Below are positions 17,538-26,896 of a stretch of 64,000 nucleotides of DNA, one piece after another. Source of the stretch: Agrococcus baldri (GTDB lineage: Bacteria > Actinomycetota > Actinomycetes > Actinomycetales > Microbacteriaceae); the NCBI GenBank assembly GCA_900114805.1, contig FOZN01000002.1:62001-126000 (forward strand), given 5' to 3'. The position numbers and the translations under genes were made by a program. The notes below the pieces were generated by a model. The model saw nothing but the letters and a program-made list of their open reading frames with translations. It was not told the origin of the DNA and did no database searches. Each line of letters starts with the position of its first letter. The first letter of the stretch is position 1.

Positions 17538-18707
17538 TCAGATGAACGCGGCCGCCTTGGCGCTCTGCCGCGCGAGCGTCACGGCCCCGAGCACCTCGGC
17601 CCGCGATCCGAGCGATGTGCCGACGATCCGGGTCGACGTCGTGAGCGCGTGCAGCGCGAAGCGCTCGAACCCGTCGCGCACCGGTTCGAGCAGCAGGTCG
17701 CCGAGCTCGGCGAGCGGGCCGCCCACCACCACCACTGCGGGCGCCAGCAGGTTCGCGGCGTTGGCGATGGCGCGCCCGATGGCGGCCCCGGCGTCGGCGA
17801 CCACGCGGCGGGTGGCGGGGTCGCCCGCCAGCGCCTGCCGCACGATGTCGGCGGAGCTGATGGGCCTGCCGAACACGGCGGACAGCGACTGCGCCATCAC
17901 TCGCACGGAGGCGAGCGTCTCGAGGCACCCGCGGCTGCCGCAGACGCAGAGCGTCCCGGCAGGATCGACCTGCACGTGGCCCAACTCGCCCGCGATGCCG
18001 AAGGAGCCGCGGTGCAGCCGGCCGCCGATCACCAGCCCGCTGCCGATGCCCGTGCCGAGCTTCACGAAGATGAGATCGTCGACCTCGCCGTACGAGCCGA
18101 AGGCGCGCTCGGCGATCGCGCCGAGATCGGAGTCGTTCGCCAGCTCCACGGGCATGCCGAAGGCTTCGCTGATGCGATCCTGCGTCACCCCGTCCCACTC
18201 CGGCAGGATCGAGTGGCCGAGGATCGCGCCGGTGCGCAGGTCGATCGGGCACGGCACGCCGACGCAGATCGCAGCCACGCTTCCGCGCTGCAGCCCGGCC
18301 TCCTCCAGCAGCTCGTCGAGGCGCTCCGCCGCGATGGCGAGGCTGTCGTCCGCTCTGTGCCCGACCGGCAGCACCACCTCGTCCTCGACCAGCACCACCG
18401 GGTCGTCGGCGGCCACGGCGATGCGCACGTGCTGCCGGCCGAAGTCGATGCCGACGACCGTCGGCCCCTCGGCCCGCTCGAGCGTCACGAGGCTCGCGCG
18501 CCGACCCTGGTGCACAGTCGGCTGGGTCGAGACGGCACCGCGCTCCCGCAGATCGCGAACGATGTTCGACACCGTCGCGTGCGCCAGCCCGGTGCGCTCG
18601 GCGATCTCGGACTGCGTCGCGGGCGCCGCGCGCAGCGCCTGCACCACCCGCGCCTGGTTCGCGGCGCGCAGGGCGCCCTGAGAGCCGGGCCTGCGGTTCG
18701 TCGCCAT
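17538..18707 (-). CDS. ROK family transcriptional regulator (XylR/NagC type)
   Basis: 389 residues from ATG 18707; an alternative start 36 bases upstream would place the start inside the operator region. An N-terminal winged helix-turn-helix ('QSEIAERTGLAHATVSNIVR' near residue 32) precedes a ROK sugar-kinase-like domain: 'VVGIDFGRQHVRIAVA' near residue 81, 'GTGIGSGLVIGG' near residue 190, and the zinc-binding ROK signature 'GELGHVQVDPAGTLCVCGSRGC' in part (Cys-x-Cys-x4-Cys visible). It most likely represses the neighbouring ChvE/MmsAB sugar importer and itself, since matching palindromes flank both starts. Confidence 0.9.
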   Translation of the reverse strand: MATNRRPGSQGALRAANQARVVQALRAAPATQSEIAERTGLAHATVSNIVRDLRERGAVSTQPTVHQGRRASLVTLERAEGPTVVGIDFGRQHVRIAVAADDPVVLVEDEVVLPVGHRADDSLAIAAERLDELLEEAGLQRGSVAAICVGVPCPIDLRTGAILGHSILPEWDGVTQDRISEAFGMPVELANDSDLGAIAERAFGSYGEVDDLIFVKLGTGIGSGLVIGGRLHRGSFGIAGELGHVQVDPAGTLCVCGSRGCLETLASVRVMAQSLSAVFGRPISSADIVRQALAGDPATRRVVADAGAAIGRAIANAANLLAPAVVVVGGPLAELGDLLLEPVRDGFERFALHALTTSTRIVGTSLGSRAEVLGAVTLARQSAKAAAFI

Positions 18708-18733
18708 GTCGCCTATCGTGACGCCGCAGCACA

Positions 18734-18756
18734 TTGCTGTCAAGAAATGAACGCAA
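18734..18756. promoter_or_regulatory. Putative ROK operator upstream of the ROK gene
   Basis: The segment ttgctgtcaagaaatgaacgcaa (split here as ttgctgtcaag / aaa / tgaacgcaa) repeats the outer TTGC...GAACGCAA and inner GTCAAG words of the mmsA-side site. It begins 27 bases upstream of the chosen ROK start, as expected for autoregulation. Confidence 0.6.
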
Positions 18757-18794
18757 CCGGGCAGGTGCTGGTCATCGGATGATGCGTGTGCGCC

Positions 18795-20663
<1,869 letters not shown>

Positions 20664-20723
20664 GGGGCAACCGTAGCGCCGCGCACCGACCTGCCCTGCC
20701 GGGCGGGGTGCGAGGATGGTGCC

Positions 20724-21203
20724 ATGGCCCCGCCCGCCGCATTCGTCATGCCGCCGCTGCCGAGCGGGCGGTGGCTCGACGCCGACGGGCGGGTGATCGC
20801 GTACGGCAACCGCTGGGGCATGGGCTCACCGCCGGATGAGGCGTACTCGGTGACGTCGAACACCGAGCGCTATGCGCCGCTGCACGACGTCGCCGACGCG
20901 CTCGTCGCACACCTGCTCGCCGAGTACGACTGCGCCGCTGAAGCGGAGCCGACGGCCTCGAGCGGCACGAAGGAGCTGCGTGCGCTGCGAGTGCGGCCCG
21001 TCGGCGGCGGCACGGGCATCCGCTTCGCCTGGACGGCCTTCCCCGGCGTGCTCGCTGACCTCGGCGGTGAAGTGCCGGAGGCCGCGCCGATGTGCGGCTG
21101 CGACGCGTGCGACGAGTCCCTCGAGCGTGCCGCGGCCCAGTTCTGCGACCGGGTGCTCGCGCACGTCAGCGGCTCGACCGCATGGTCGCGGCGCGCCGAC
21201 TGA
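20724..21203 (+). CDS. Conserved hypothetical protein, DUF6226-like
   Basis: 159 residues from ATG 20724. It opens with 'FVMPPLPSGRWLDADGRVIA' and 'YGNRWGMGSPPDEAYS', followed by an alpha/beta body with 'TGIRFAWTAFPGVLADLGG' and a Cys-rich turn 'PMCGCDACDESLE' near residue 124, which could bind a metal. I associate this arrangement with the DUF6226 family of Microbacteriaceae, from memory only. It stands alone and diverges from the ABC exporter. No function is proposed. Confidence 0.65.
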   Translation: MAPPAAFVMPPLPSGRWLDADGRVIAYGNRWGMGSPPDEAYSVTSNTERYAPLHDVADALVAHLLAEYDCAAEAEPTASSGTKELRALRVRPVGGGTGIRFAWTAFPGVLADLGGEVPEAAPMCGCDACDESLERAAAQFCDRVLAHVSGSTAWSRRAD

Positions 21204-21241
21204 CCGCTTCGCCGGCAGGCTGCCCAGGTGTGCTGACCCGA

Positions 21242-21955
21242 TCACGTGCCGGCAGACGCGAAGCCCTCGAGCAGCGCGCGGTGGTGGGCGAGCCGCTCGT
21301 GACCGCAGGGCTCACCGTGGCCCGGCACGAGCAGCGGCTGCGCGTGGGAGGCGAGCCGGTCGAGCGCGCGCAGCCATCCGCTGACCTCGGTCGACTCGTC
21401 GAGCTGCGGGTCGTCGGCCGTCTCGACCAGGTCGCCGGCGATGGTGACCCCTGCGGCCGGCGCGTGGATCACCAGGTCACCGCTGGTGTGCGCTGGGCCG
21501 AGCGGCTCGAGCTCCACCTCGAGCGCGCCGATGCGGAGCGTGCGCGGCTCGGGCACCGCGGAGCCCGGCAGCACGATCTCGAGGTGACGCACCGCATCCG
21601 CCGTGGCACCCGTGCTGAACCCCAGCACCGCCTCGCGCTGCGTCTCGCCGTGCTCGCGCAGCTCGGCGATGGTGGCAGGATGCGCGTAGGCGGGCACGTC
21701 GTCGAGGACTGCGAGCGCGAAGCAATGATCCCAGTGGGCGTGCGTGATCACGACGGCGACGACGCGGTCGCCGCGCGCTTCGATCGCGGCACGCAGCTCG
21801 GCGGCGCGAGCGGGCAGAGTGCCGGGGTCGACCACGAGCGCCTCACCGGCGTCGGCGATCACCACGGCGTTCATCGTCGCCTCGGGCATCACCCAGCGGT
21901 CGATGCCGGGCGCGACCTGCAGCAGCTCGGGCATGGAGCCTGCCGGCTCAGGCAT
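21242..21955 (-). CDS. MBL-fold metallo-hydrolase
   Basis: 237 residues from ATG 21955, which overlaps the end of the upstream helix-hairpin-helix gene by eight bases. The metallo-beta-lactamase fold is shown by 'VVITHAHWDHCFALAVLDD' (H-x-H-x-D-H) near residue 67, 'PLGPAHTSGDLVIHAPAAGV' near residue 143, 'TIAGDLVE' (bridging Asp) and the C-terminal 'VPGHGEPCGHERL'. This is a glyoxalase-II/beta-lactamase-like hydrolase; the substrate cannot be inferred. Confidence 0.88.
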   Translation of the reverse strand: MPEPAGSMPELLQVAPGIDRWVMPEATMNAVVIADAGEALVVDPGTLPARAAELRAAIEARGDRVVAVVITHAHWDHCFALAVLDDVPAYAHPATIAELREHGETQREAVLGFSTGATADAVRHLEIVLPGSAVPEPRTLRIGALEVELEPLGPAHTSGDLVIHAPAAGVTIAGDLVETADDPQLDESTEVSGWLRALDRLASHAQPLLVPGHGEPCGHERLAHHRALLEGFASAGT

Positions 21956-22160
21956 CGAGGCTCCTGCCCTGCTGCTCGAGCGCCGCACGCAGGATGCGGA
22001 TCGCCCGCGGCCCGACGCCGTGCAGTGCGAGCAGCTCGGCCTCACCCATCGCCGCGACACCGTCGAGCGTCGTGACACCGACAGCGAGCAGCGCCCCGGT
22101 GGCCGGGCGGCCGATCTTCGGCAGGTCGCCGATCTGCTCGGGCAGGCCACGCGTGCTCAT
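21948..22160 (-). CDS. Small helix-hairpin-helix DNA-binding protein
   Basis: 70 residues. 'DLPKIGRPATGALLAVGVTT' and 'ELLALHGVGPRAIRILRAAL' form a compact helix-hairpin-helix module of the kind found in small conserved proteins and at the ends of DNA repair enzymes. The second motif contains the G-V-G-P hairpin that contacts the DNA backbone. It is translationally coupled to the metallo-hydrolase downstream, but no joint role is known to me. Confidence 0.75.
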   Translation of the reverse strand: MSTRGLPEQIGDLPKIGRPATGALLAVGVTTLDGVAAMGEAELLALHGVGPRAIRILRAALEQQGRSLDA

Positions 22161-22194
22161 GCGAGCCAGTGTGCCACCGGCCGCGCACGCATGA

Positions 22195-22229
22195 CGAAGG
22201 GCCGCACCCGAGATGGATGCGGCCCTTCG
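22195..22229 (-). terminator. Terminator of the rplJ-rplL operon
   Basis: Perfect 12-bp inverted repeat cgaagggccgca / tgcggcccttcg with an 11-base loop, starting 16 bases after the rplL stop on the minus strand. It can also end transcripts coming from the other side, but no + strand gene approaches it. Confidence 0.8.
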
Positions 22230-22244
22230 AGATGCAGCGGGTGA

Positions 22245-22634
22245 CTACTTGATGGTCACCGTAGCGCCGGCCTCTTCGAGGTCAGCCTTCGCCTTGTCTG
22301 CGTCTTCCTTCTTCGCGCCCTCGAGCACGTTGGCGGGAGCACCGTCGACGAGGGCCTTGGCCTCGCCCAGGCCGAGCGACGTCAGCGCGCGCACGACCTT
22401 GATGACCTGGATCTTCGCCGAGCCGGCGGCCTCGAGGACGACGTCGAACTCCGTCTGCTCCTCAGCCTCCTCAGCAGCGGCAGCGCCACCGGCAGCCGGA
22501 GCTGCAGCAGCAGCGACCGGAGCCGCAGCGGTGACCTCGAAGGTCTCCTCGAATGCCTTCACGAACTCGCTGAGCTCGATGAGCGTGAGCTCCTTGAACT
22601 GCTCGAGCAGCTCGTCAGTCGACAGCTTTGCCAT
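22245..22634 (-). CDS. rplL: 50S ribosomal protein L7/L12
   Basis: 129 residues, the usual length. N-terminal dimerisation helix '[20 protein letters not shown]', an Ala/Gly/Pro-rich hinge near residues 38-58, and the C-terminal domain with '[20 protein letters not shown]' that contacts elongation factors. It follows rplJ with a good AAGGAG site and a 33-base gap. It forms the stalk of the large subunit with L10. Confidence 0.98.
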   Translation of the reverse strand: MAKLSTDELLEQFKELTLIELSEFVKAFEETFEVTAAAPVAAAAAPAAGGAAAAEEAEEQTEFDVVLEAAGSAKIQVIKVVRALTSLGLGEAKALVDGAPANVLEGAKKEDADKAKADLEEAGATVTIK

Positions 22635-22667
22635 CGTCTTCTCCTTGTTTCTAGAACTGACCGTGGC

Positions 22668-23186
22668 CTATTCGGCCGCGGACTCCTGCTTGACCCGAAG
22701 CGCCTCGACCGTGCGAACGGCCTGGGCGAGCGGGGCGTTGAACATGTAGGCAGCGCCGAACAGCGAGGCCTTGAAGGCACCTGCCAGCTTGGCCAGCAGC
22801 ACCTCCCGAGACTCGAGGTCGGCGAGCTTGTTGACGTCGTCGGTCGTGAGCGGGTTCCCGTCGAAGAAGCCGTTCTTGACCACGAGCGCCGGGTTCGCCT
22901 TGGCGAAGGCACGCAGCTCCTTCGCGACAGCGACAGGGTCGCCGTGCACGAAGGCGATCGCCGACGGGCCGACAAGCGACTCGTCGAACGCCGTGATACC
23001 GGCGTTGTTGGCTGCGATCTTGGTCAGCGTGTTCTTCACCACGGCGTACGTCGCGTGCTCACTGATCGAACGGCGCAGCGTCTTCAGCTGGCCGACGGTG
23101 AGACCGCGGTACTCGGTCAGCAGAACGGCGTTCGAGCTCTCGAAGAGTTCCGAGAGCTCGGCGACCGCAGCTTCCTTGTTCGCCAT
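22668..23186 (-). CDS. rplJ: 50S ribosomal protein L10
   Basis: 172 residues. '[20 protein letters not shown]' and '[19 protein letters not shown]' near residue 21 are the rRNA-binding N-terminal domain; the C-terminal helices bind L7/L12 dimers. An AAGGAGC site precedes the ATG. Its leader holds an attenuator-like hairpin and a promoter, so L10/L7-L12 autoregulation is likely. Confidence 0.98.
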   Translation of the reverse strand: MANKEAAVAELSELFESSNAVLLTEYRGLTVGQLKTLRRSISEHATYAVVKNTLTKIAANNAGITAFDESLVGPSAIAFVHGDPVAVAKELRAFAKANPALVVKNGFFDGNPLTTDDVNKLADLESREVLLAKLAGAFKASLFGAAYMFNAPLAQAVRTVEALRVKQESAAE

Positions 23187-23233
23187 GGTGCTCCTTGCAT
23201 CGTTGCTGGCTTCCCTGGCTCACACATGAAAAT

Positions 23234-23260
23234 GAGCTCCGGCGCATGCGCACGGAGCTC
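23234..23260 (-). promoter_or_regulatory. Attenuator-like hairpin in the rplJ leader (L10 leader region)
   Basis: On the minus strand gagctccg and cggagctc form a perfect 8-bp stem around an 11-base loop and are followed at once by ATTTTCA, about 48 bases before the rplJ start. Position and shape fit the ribosomal-protein L10 leader, in which L10-L7/L12 binding controls premature termination. The upstream part of the leader (to about 23370) was not folded. Confidence 0.55.
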
Positions 23261-23374
23261 GGCCCTCGACGGGACTTCTGCACCTGCGCGGGCCTTCGCT
23301 CTCACGAGCAAGCCTTCGGCTGCCGCGCACCTTTCGAGCACGCGCCAACGACCAGCGGTCTTTGGTATGAGGAA

Positions 23375-23404
23375 AGACTACGGCACGACGGATGCGCGAC
23401 GCAA
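23375..23404 (-). promoter_or_regulatory. Probable promoter of rplJ-rplL
   Basis: Read on the minus strand: -35 TTGCGT at 23399-23404, 18-base spacer, -10 TAGTCT at 23375-23380. Transcription would begin near 23368 and leave a leader of about 180 bases before rplJ, long enough for the L10 leader structure. Confidence 0.5.
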
Positions 23405-23425
23405 GCGCGCGGTGGAGCTCCCGAG

Positions 23426-23484
23426 CGACGACCCTTTCGGGTCGTCGCCGCGACCCCAGGGCCGACGCCCGTCCCGGGCGTCGG
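23426..23484. repeat. 59-bp double-hairpin element, copy A
   Basis: Two hairpins in 59 bases: cgacgaccc/gggtcgtcg with a TTTC loop (GAAA on the other strand), a linker ccgcgaccccagg, then ccgacgccc/gggcgtcgg with a five-base loop. It abuts the stop codon of the sensor kinase gene at 23485. A second copy at 41649-41707 has the same length, 51 of 59 identical bases, and two base-pair-preserving changes in the first stem. Possible roles are a terminator for the kinase gene or a REP-like repeat. Confidence 0.7.
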
Positions 23485-24972
23485 TCACCGCGTTTCACCC
23501 CCGGTCGCCGGCCGCCAGAGCGGCAGCCGCACGGTGAAGGCCGTGCGGCCCGGCTCACTCGACAGCGCGATGCTGCCGTGGTGCGCCTCGACGAGCGCCT
23601 GCACGATCGCGAGCCCGAGGCCCGAGGAGCCCGTCATGCGGGAGCGGCTCGAGTCGCCGCGCGCGAAGCGCTCGAAGACCGACTGCTGCAGCTCCGGCGA
23701 GATGCCGGGGCCGGCGTCGATGATGTCGATCACCGCCTCATCGCCCTCGGCGCGCAGGTGCACGTCGATGGCGGTGCCGTCTGGCGTGTGCACGCGCGCG
23801 TTGGCCAGCAGGTTCGCGACGATCTGCTGCAGCCGCAACTGGTCGCCGGCAACGACCACCGGCTCCTCCGGCAGCTCGAGCGAGATGGGGTGATCGCGTC
23901 CTGCCGCCTGCGCGTCGGCGACGGCCTCGACCACCATGAGCGAGAGGTCGACCTCTGCCCGCAGCAGTTCGCGCCCCTCATCGAGCCTGGCGAGCAGCAG
24001 CAGGTCGTCGACGAGCGCCTGCATGCGGTGCGCGGCCGCCTCGATGCGCTCGAGCGAGGCGCGGGAGTCGTCGCTCAGCTGGGTGTCGTGCTTGCGGGTG
24101 ATCTCTGCGTAGCCGCGCACGGCCGCGAGCGGCGTGCGCAGCTCGTGCGACGCATCCGCCACGAACTGCCGCACCCGCTGCTCGCTGAGGGACCGCGCCT
24201 GGAAGGCCTCCTCGATGTGGTTGAGCATGCGGTTCATCGACTCCTGCACGCGCTCGACCTCGCTCGCCGGCTCCTCGATGCGCACCCGGTTGGTGAGCTG
24301 CGCGTTGCCGGAGGCGAGCGGCAGCTGCGAGATGCGCTCGGTGGTGGCGATGACGGAGGTGAGCGGCCGCAGCGCACGGCGGATGATCATGTCGCCCAGC
24401 AGCAGCACGATCGTGACCGCGGCGATGGCGGAGACGGCGATGACGAAGCCGAGCGCGGCGAGCGTCTGGTTGGCGTCGGCGAGCGAGAGGCCGACGATGA
24501 CGCGCAGATCGCCCACCTCGGTCGCGACCACCCGGTACGAGCCGAAGCCCGGCAGCGACTCGGTCTGGATGGAGCCGGTCGTCGAGGCGAGCACGACCCA
24601 CTCGTCAGCGACGGTGAGCGCGAAGCGCTGGCTGAGCCGATTGACGATGTACGGGTTGATCAGCTCGCCGTCGCGCTCGACGGCGATGAGCGCGCCGACC
24701 GGGTTGCCACCCAGCTCGATCGGCTGGTCCCTGCCGGTCTCGACCGCGCGCTGCGCGGCGACCACCGCGCGGTCGGAGAGCTCGCGCAGCTGCTCGTCGA
24801 CACGGGTCTCGAGCACCACGCGCATGGTCATGACGCTGGCGATCGCGACGGCCGCGGTGAGCAGCGCGAACAGGGCCACCACGACGACCAGGAGCCGTCG
24901 GCGCAGCGACCACGACGACGGGTTCTGGATGCGTCGGCCCAGCTGGGCTGCGGACGCCGCAGCCTGAGTCAC
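23485..24972 (-). CDS. Two-component sensor histidine kinase (HAMP, HisKA; MprB/PhoR type)
   Basis: 495 residues. Membrane helix about residues 27-50, an extracytoplasmic sensor region to about 172, a second helix about 173-196 and a HAMP linker. The phosphoacceptor is in 'FVADASHELRTPLAAVRGYA' near residue 277. The ATPase domain has 'VANLLANARVHTPDG' (N box), 'DIIDAGPGIS' (G1) and 'SSGLGLAIVQALVEAH' (G2). It follows the response regulator gene with a 19-base gap. The stimulus is unknown; related actinobacterial systems sense envelope stress. Confidence 0.92.
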   Translation of the reverse strand: MTQAAASAAQLGRRIQNPSSWSLRRRLLVVVVALFALLTAAVAIASVMTMRVVLETRVDEQLRELSDRAVVAAQRAVETGRDQPIELGGNPVGALIAVERDGELINPYIVNRLSQRFALTVADEWVVLASTTGSIQTESLPGFGSYRVVATEVGDLRVIVGLSLADANQTLAALGFVIAVSAIAAVTIVLLLGDMIIRRALRPLTSVIATTERISQLPLASGNAQLTNRVRIEEPASEVERVQESMNRMLNHIEEAFQARSLSEQRVRQFVADASHELRTPLAAVRGYAEITRKHDTQLSDDSRASLERIEAAAHRMQALVDDLLLLARLDEGRELLRAEVDLSLMVVEAVADAQAAGRDHPISLELPEEPVVVAGDQLRLQQIVANLLANARVHTPDGTAIDVHLRAEGDEAVIDIIDAGPGISPELQQSVFERFARGDSSRSRMTGSSGLGLAIVQALVEAHHGSIALSSEPGRTAFTVRLPLWRPATGGETR

Positions 24973-24991
24973 GCCGTGGTGCTCCTCGCGG

Positions 24992-25744
24992 TCACTCGGC
25001 CGCGCGCAGCTGGTAGCCCACGCCGCGCACGGTGTGGATCATCGCGGGGCCGAGCGTGTCGATCTTCTTGCGCAGGTAGGAGATGTAGAGCTCGACCACG
25101 CTCGCGCGGCCGCCGAAGTCGTACGACCAGACGCGGTCGAGGATCTGCGCCTTCGACAGCACGCGACGCGGGTTCCGCATCAGGTAGCGGAGCAGCTCGA
25201 ACTCGGTGGCCGTGAGGTCGACCTGCTGGCCGCCGCGGCGCACCTCGTAGGAGTCCTCGTCCATCATCAGATCGCCCACCCAGAGCACGCTCGACTCCTC
25301 GGCGGCGGCGGCGGTGCGGCGGATGAGGCCGCGCAGCCTGGCCACGACCTCCTCGAGGCCGAACGGCTTGGTGACGTAGTCGTCGCCGCCGGCGGTGAGG
25401 CCGGCGACACGGTCGTCGAGGGAATCCTTCGCGGTGAGGAAGAGCACCGGCACGTCGAAGCCGGCGGAGCGGAGGCGCTGGAGGACGGTGAGGCCGTCGA
25501 TGTCGGGGAGCATGATGTCGAGCACGACGGCGTCGGGGCGGAACTCGCGCACGGCCTGCAGTGCCTGCTGGCCGTTCGCGGCGGTCTTCACGTCCCAGCC
25601 CTCGTACTTGAGACCCATGGCGACGAGGTCGGCGAGGCTCTGCTCGTCGTCGACGACGACCACCCGGATGGGCGAGCCGTCCTGGCGGGTGAGGCGGGGC
25701 TGAGCCCGCAGCTGCTGCTGAGCGGTATCGGTCATGCCATCCAT
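24992..25744 (-). CDS. Two-component response regulator, OmpR/PhoB family
   Basis: 250 residues. Receiver domain: 'VVVVDDEQSLADLVAMGLKY' near residue 28, phospho-Asp in 'PDAVVLDIMLPDIDGLTVL' near residue 77, 'LFLTAKD' and 'GGDDYVTKPFGLEE'. Winged-helix effector domain: 'VDLTATEFELLRYLMRNPRR', 'LDRVWSYDFGGRASVVELY' and 'IHTVRGVGYQL'. The first ATG (25744) has an AGGAGA site ten bases upstream; another in-frame ATG lies nine bases inside. It pairs with the adjacent sensor kinase. Confidence 0.94.
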   Translation of the reverse strand: MDGMTDTAQQQLRAQPRLTRQDGSPIRVVVVDDEQSLADLVAMGLKYEGWDVKTAANGQQALQAVREFRPDAVVLDIMLPDIDGLTVLQRLRSAGFDVPVLFLTAKDSLDDRVAGLTAGGDDYVTKPFGLEEVVARLRGLIRRTAAAAEESSVLWVGDLMMDEDSYEVRRGGQQVDLTATEFELLRYLMRNPRRVLSKAQILDRVWSYDFGGRASVVELYISYLRKKIDTLGPAMIHTVRGVGYQLRAAE

Positions 25745-25840
25745 TTCGCCAGAGTCTCCTATGCGCGCATCAGGAGTCAGCCTATGCCATTCCTGTGCGT
25801 TCCTGATGTGCGCGAAGCAGCAGTCGCCGGCGCGCGCAGC

Positions 25841-26833
25841 TCAGCCGATGGCGCGGGTGAAGGTGCCGGTCTCGAGCCACTGGCGCAGGCGCGCGATCGA
25901 GGTGCGCAGGTACTCGGCGGCGCCCGCCTTCAGATCGGCCGTGGTGCTCAGCTGCAGGGCGTTCGCGAGCAGCAGCTGCCGCGAGGCGACGAGCGCCTCG
26001 AAGTCGGCTGGCTCCACCTCAGGCAGCGGCAGCAGCTGCTGATAGCCGGCGCGCACCGCAGCCTCGAGCGCCGGGTCCTCGCCGCGCAGGTAGAACGTCG
26101 AGATCGCCAGGTCGAGCACCGGCGCCCCGAGCCCGGCGTCGTCGAAGTCGAACACCGCGAGCCGCCCCTCGTGCCACTTCAGGTTGCCCCCGTGCAGGTC
26201 GGCGTGCAGCGGCCGCAGCCGGCCGGTGCGCAGCCGGTCGAACGCCTCACCGGCGCGCTGCCGCGTGCGCCGCAGCACCTCGCGGTCCTCGTCGCTCAGC
26301 CCGGGTGCGGCGTCGAGCAGGTCGCGGTCGCCGAACAGCGGCTCGACGAAGCGCGGCAGCTCGGCGCCCTCCGGCAGCTGCCACGTCTCGGCGTGCGCGT
26401 GCAGCGCGGCCATCGTGCGACCGAGCGCCGCGGCGGCGTCTGGCCCCAAGGCATCCGCATCCTCGCCCGCGAGCCACCCGGCGACCGTCACGAGCAGGGG
26501 CCGGCCGAGCGCGCTCGAGTCGACCTCGACGAACCACTGCCCCGCACGCGTGCGCTGCGGCCGTGCCACGAGCACCTCGGTCTGCTCGGCGATCGCGGCG
26601 ATCCACGACTGCTGCGCGATCGCGTGCGCCGGCGTGCTCTGCGAATTGGTGCCGACCCGCAGCGCGAAGCGCCGGCCGTCGGATGTGCCGAGCTCGAAGG
26701 TGGTGTTGTAGGCGTGCAGCAGCGGCACGAGCGTCGCCACCTCGAGACCGAACGCCGCTGCTGCCTGCAGCGCGACCGGCCGCAGCGCCTCGACCTGCTC
26801 GGCGTCGCTCAGCTCGTCGTACGGATGCGTCAT
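25841..26833 (-). CDS. Phosphotransferase (aminoglycoside phosphotransferase / stress-response-kinase fold)
   Basis: 330 residues from ATG 26833, where the family homology begins; the frame is open further upstream but only over the divergent nuclease gene. The protein-kinase-like fold is shown by 'GRRFALRVGTNSQSTP' (nucleotide-binding lobe), the Brenner motif 'PLHADLHGGNLKWHEG' near residue 206 and the metal-binding 'AVFDFDDAG'. Relatives are homoserine kinase type 2, choline kinases and the SrkA stress kinase. The substrate is not evident. It stands alone between a two-component system and a divergent nuclease gene. Confidence 0.85.
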   Translation of the reverse strand: MTHPYDELSDAEQVEALRPVALQAAAAFGLEVATLVPLLHAYNTTFELGTSDGRRFALRVGTNSQSTPAHAIAQQSWIAAIAEQTEVLVARPQRTRAGQWFVEVDSSALGRPLLVTVAGWLAGEDADALGPDAAAALGRTMAALHAHAETWQLPEGAELPRFVEPLFGDRDLLDAAPGLSDEDREVLRRTRQRAGEAFDRLRTGRLRPLHADLHGGNLKWHEGRLAVFDFDDAGLGAPVLDLAISTFYLRGEDPALEAAVRAGYQQLLPLPEVEPADFEALVASRQLLLANALQLSTTADLKAGAAEYLRTSIARLRQWLETGTFTRAIG

Positions 26834-26896
26834 GGGCGCTATTGCATCACGCGCGCGGCGGCCCGCCGCGTCGGCGGGGCGTGGGACGATGGAGCG

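Noticed and set aside
17503-18756. Alternative minus-strand frame across the ROK gene
   Set aside because: Its translation is Arg/Gly-rich without motifs, while the neighbouring frame shows the HTH and ROK signatures.
25034-26880. Plus-strand open frame upstream of the YqaJ-type gene
   Set aside because: It extends antisense through the response regulator and phosphotransferase genes. Family similarity begins only at the GTG at 26897.
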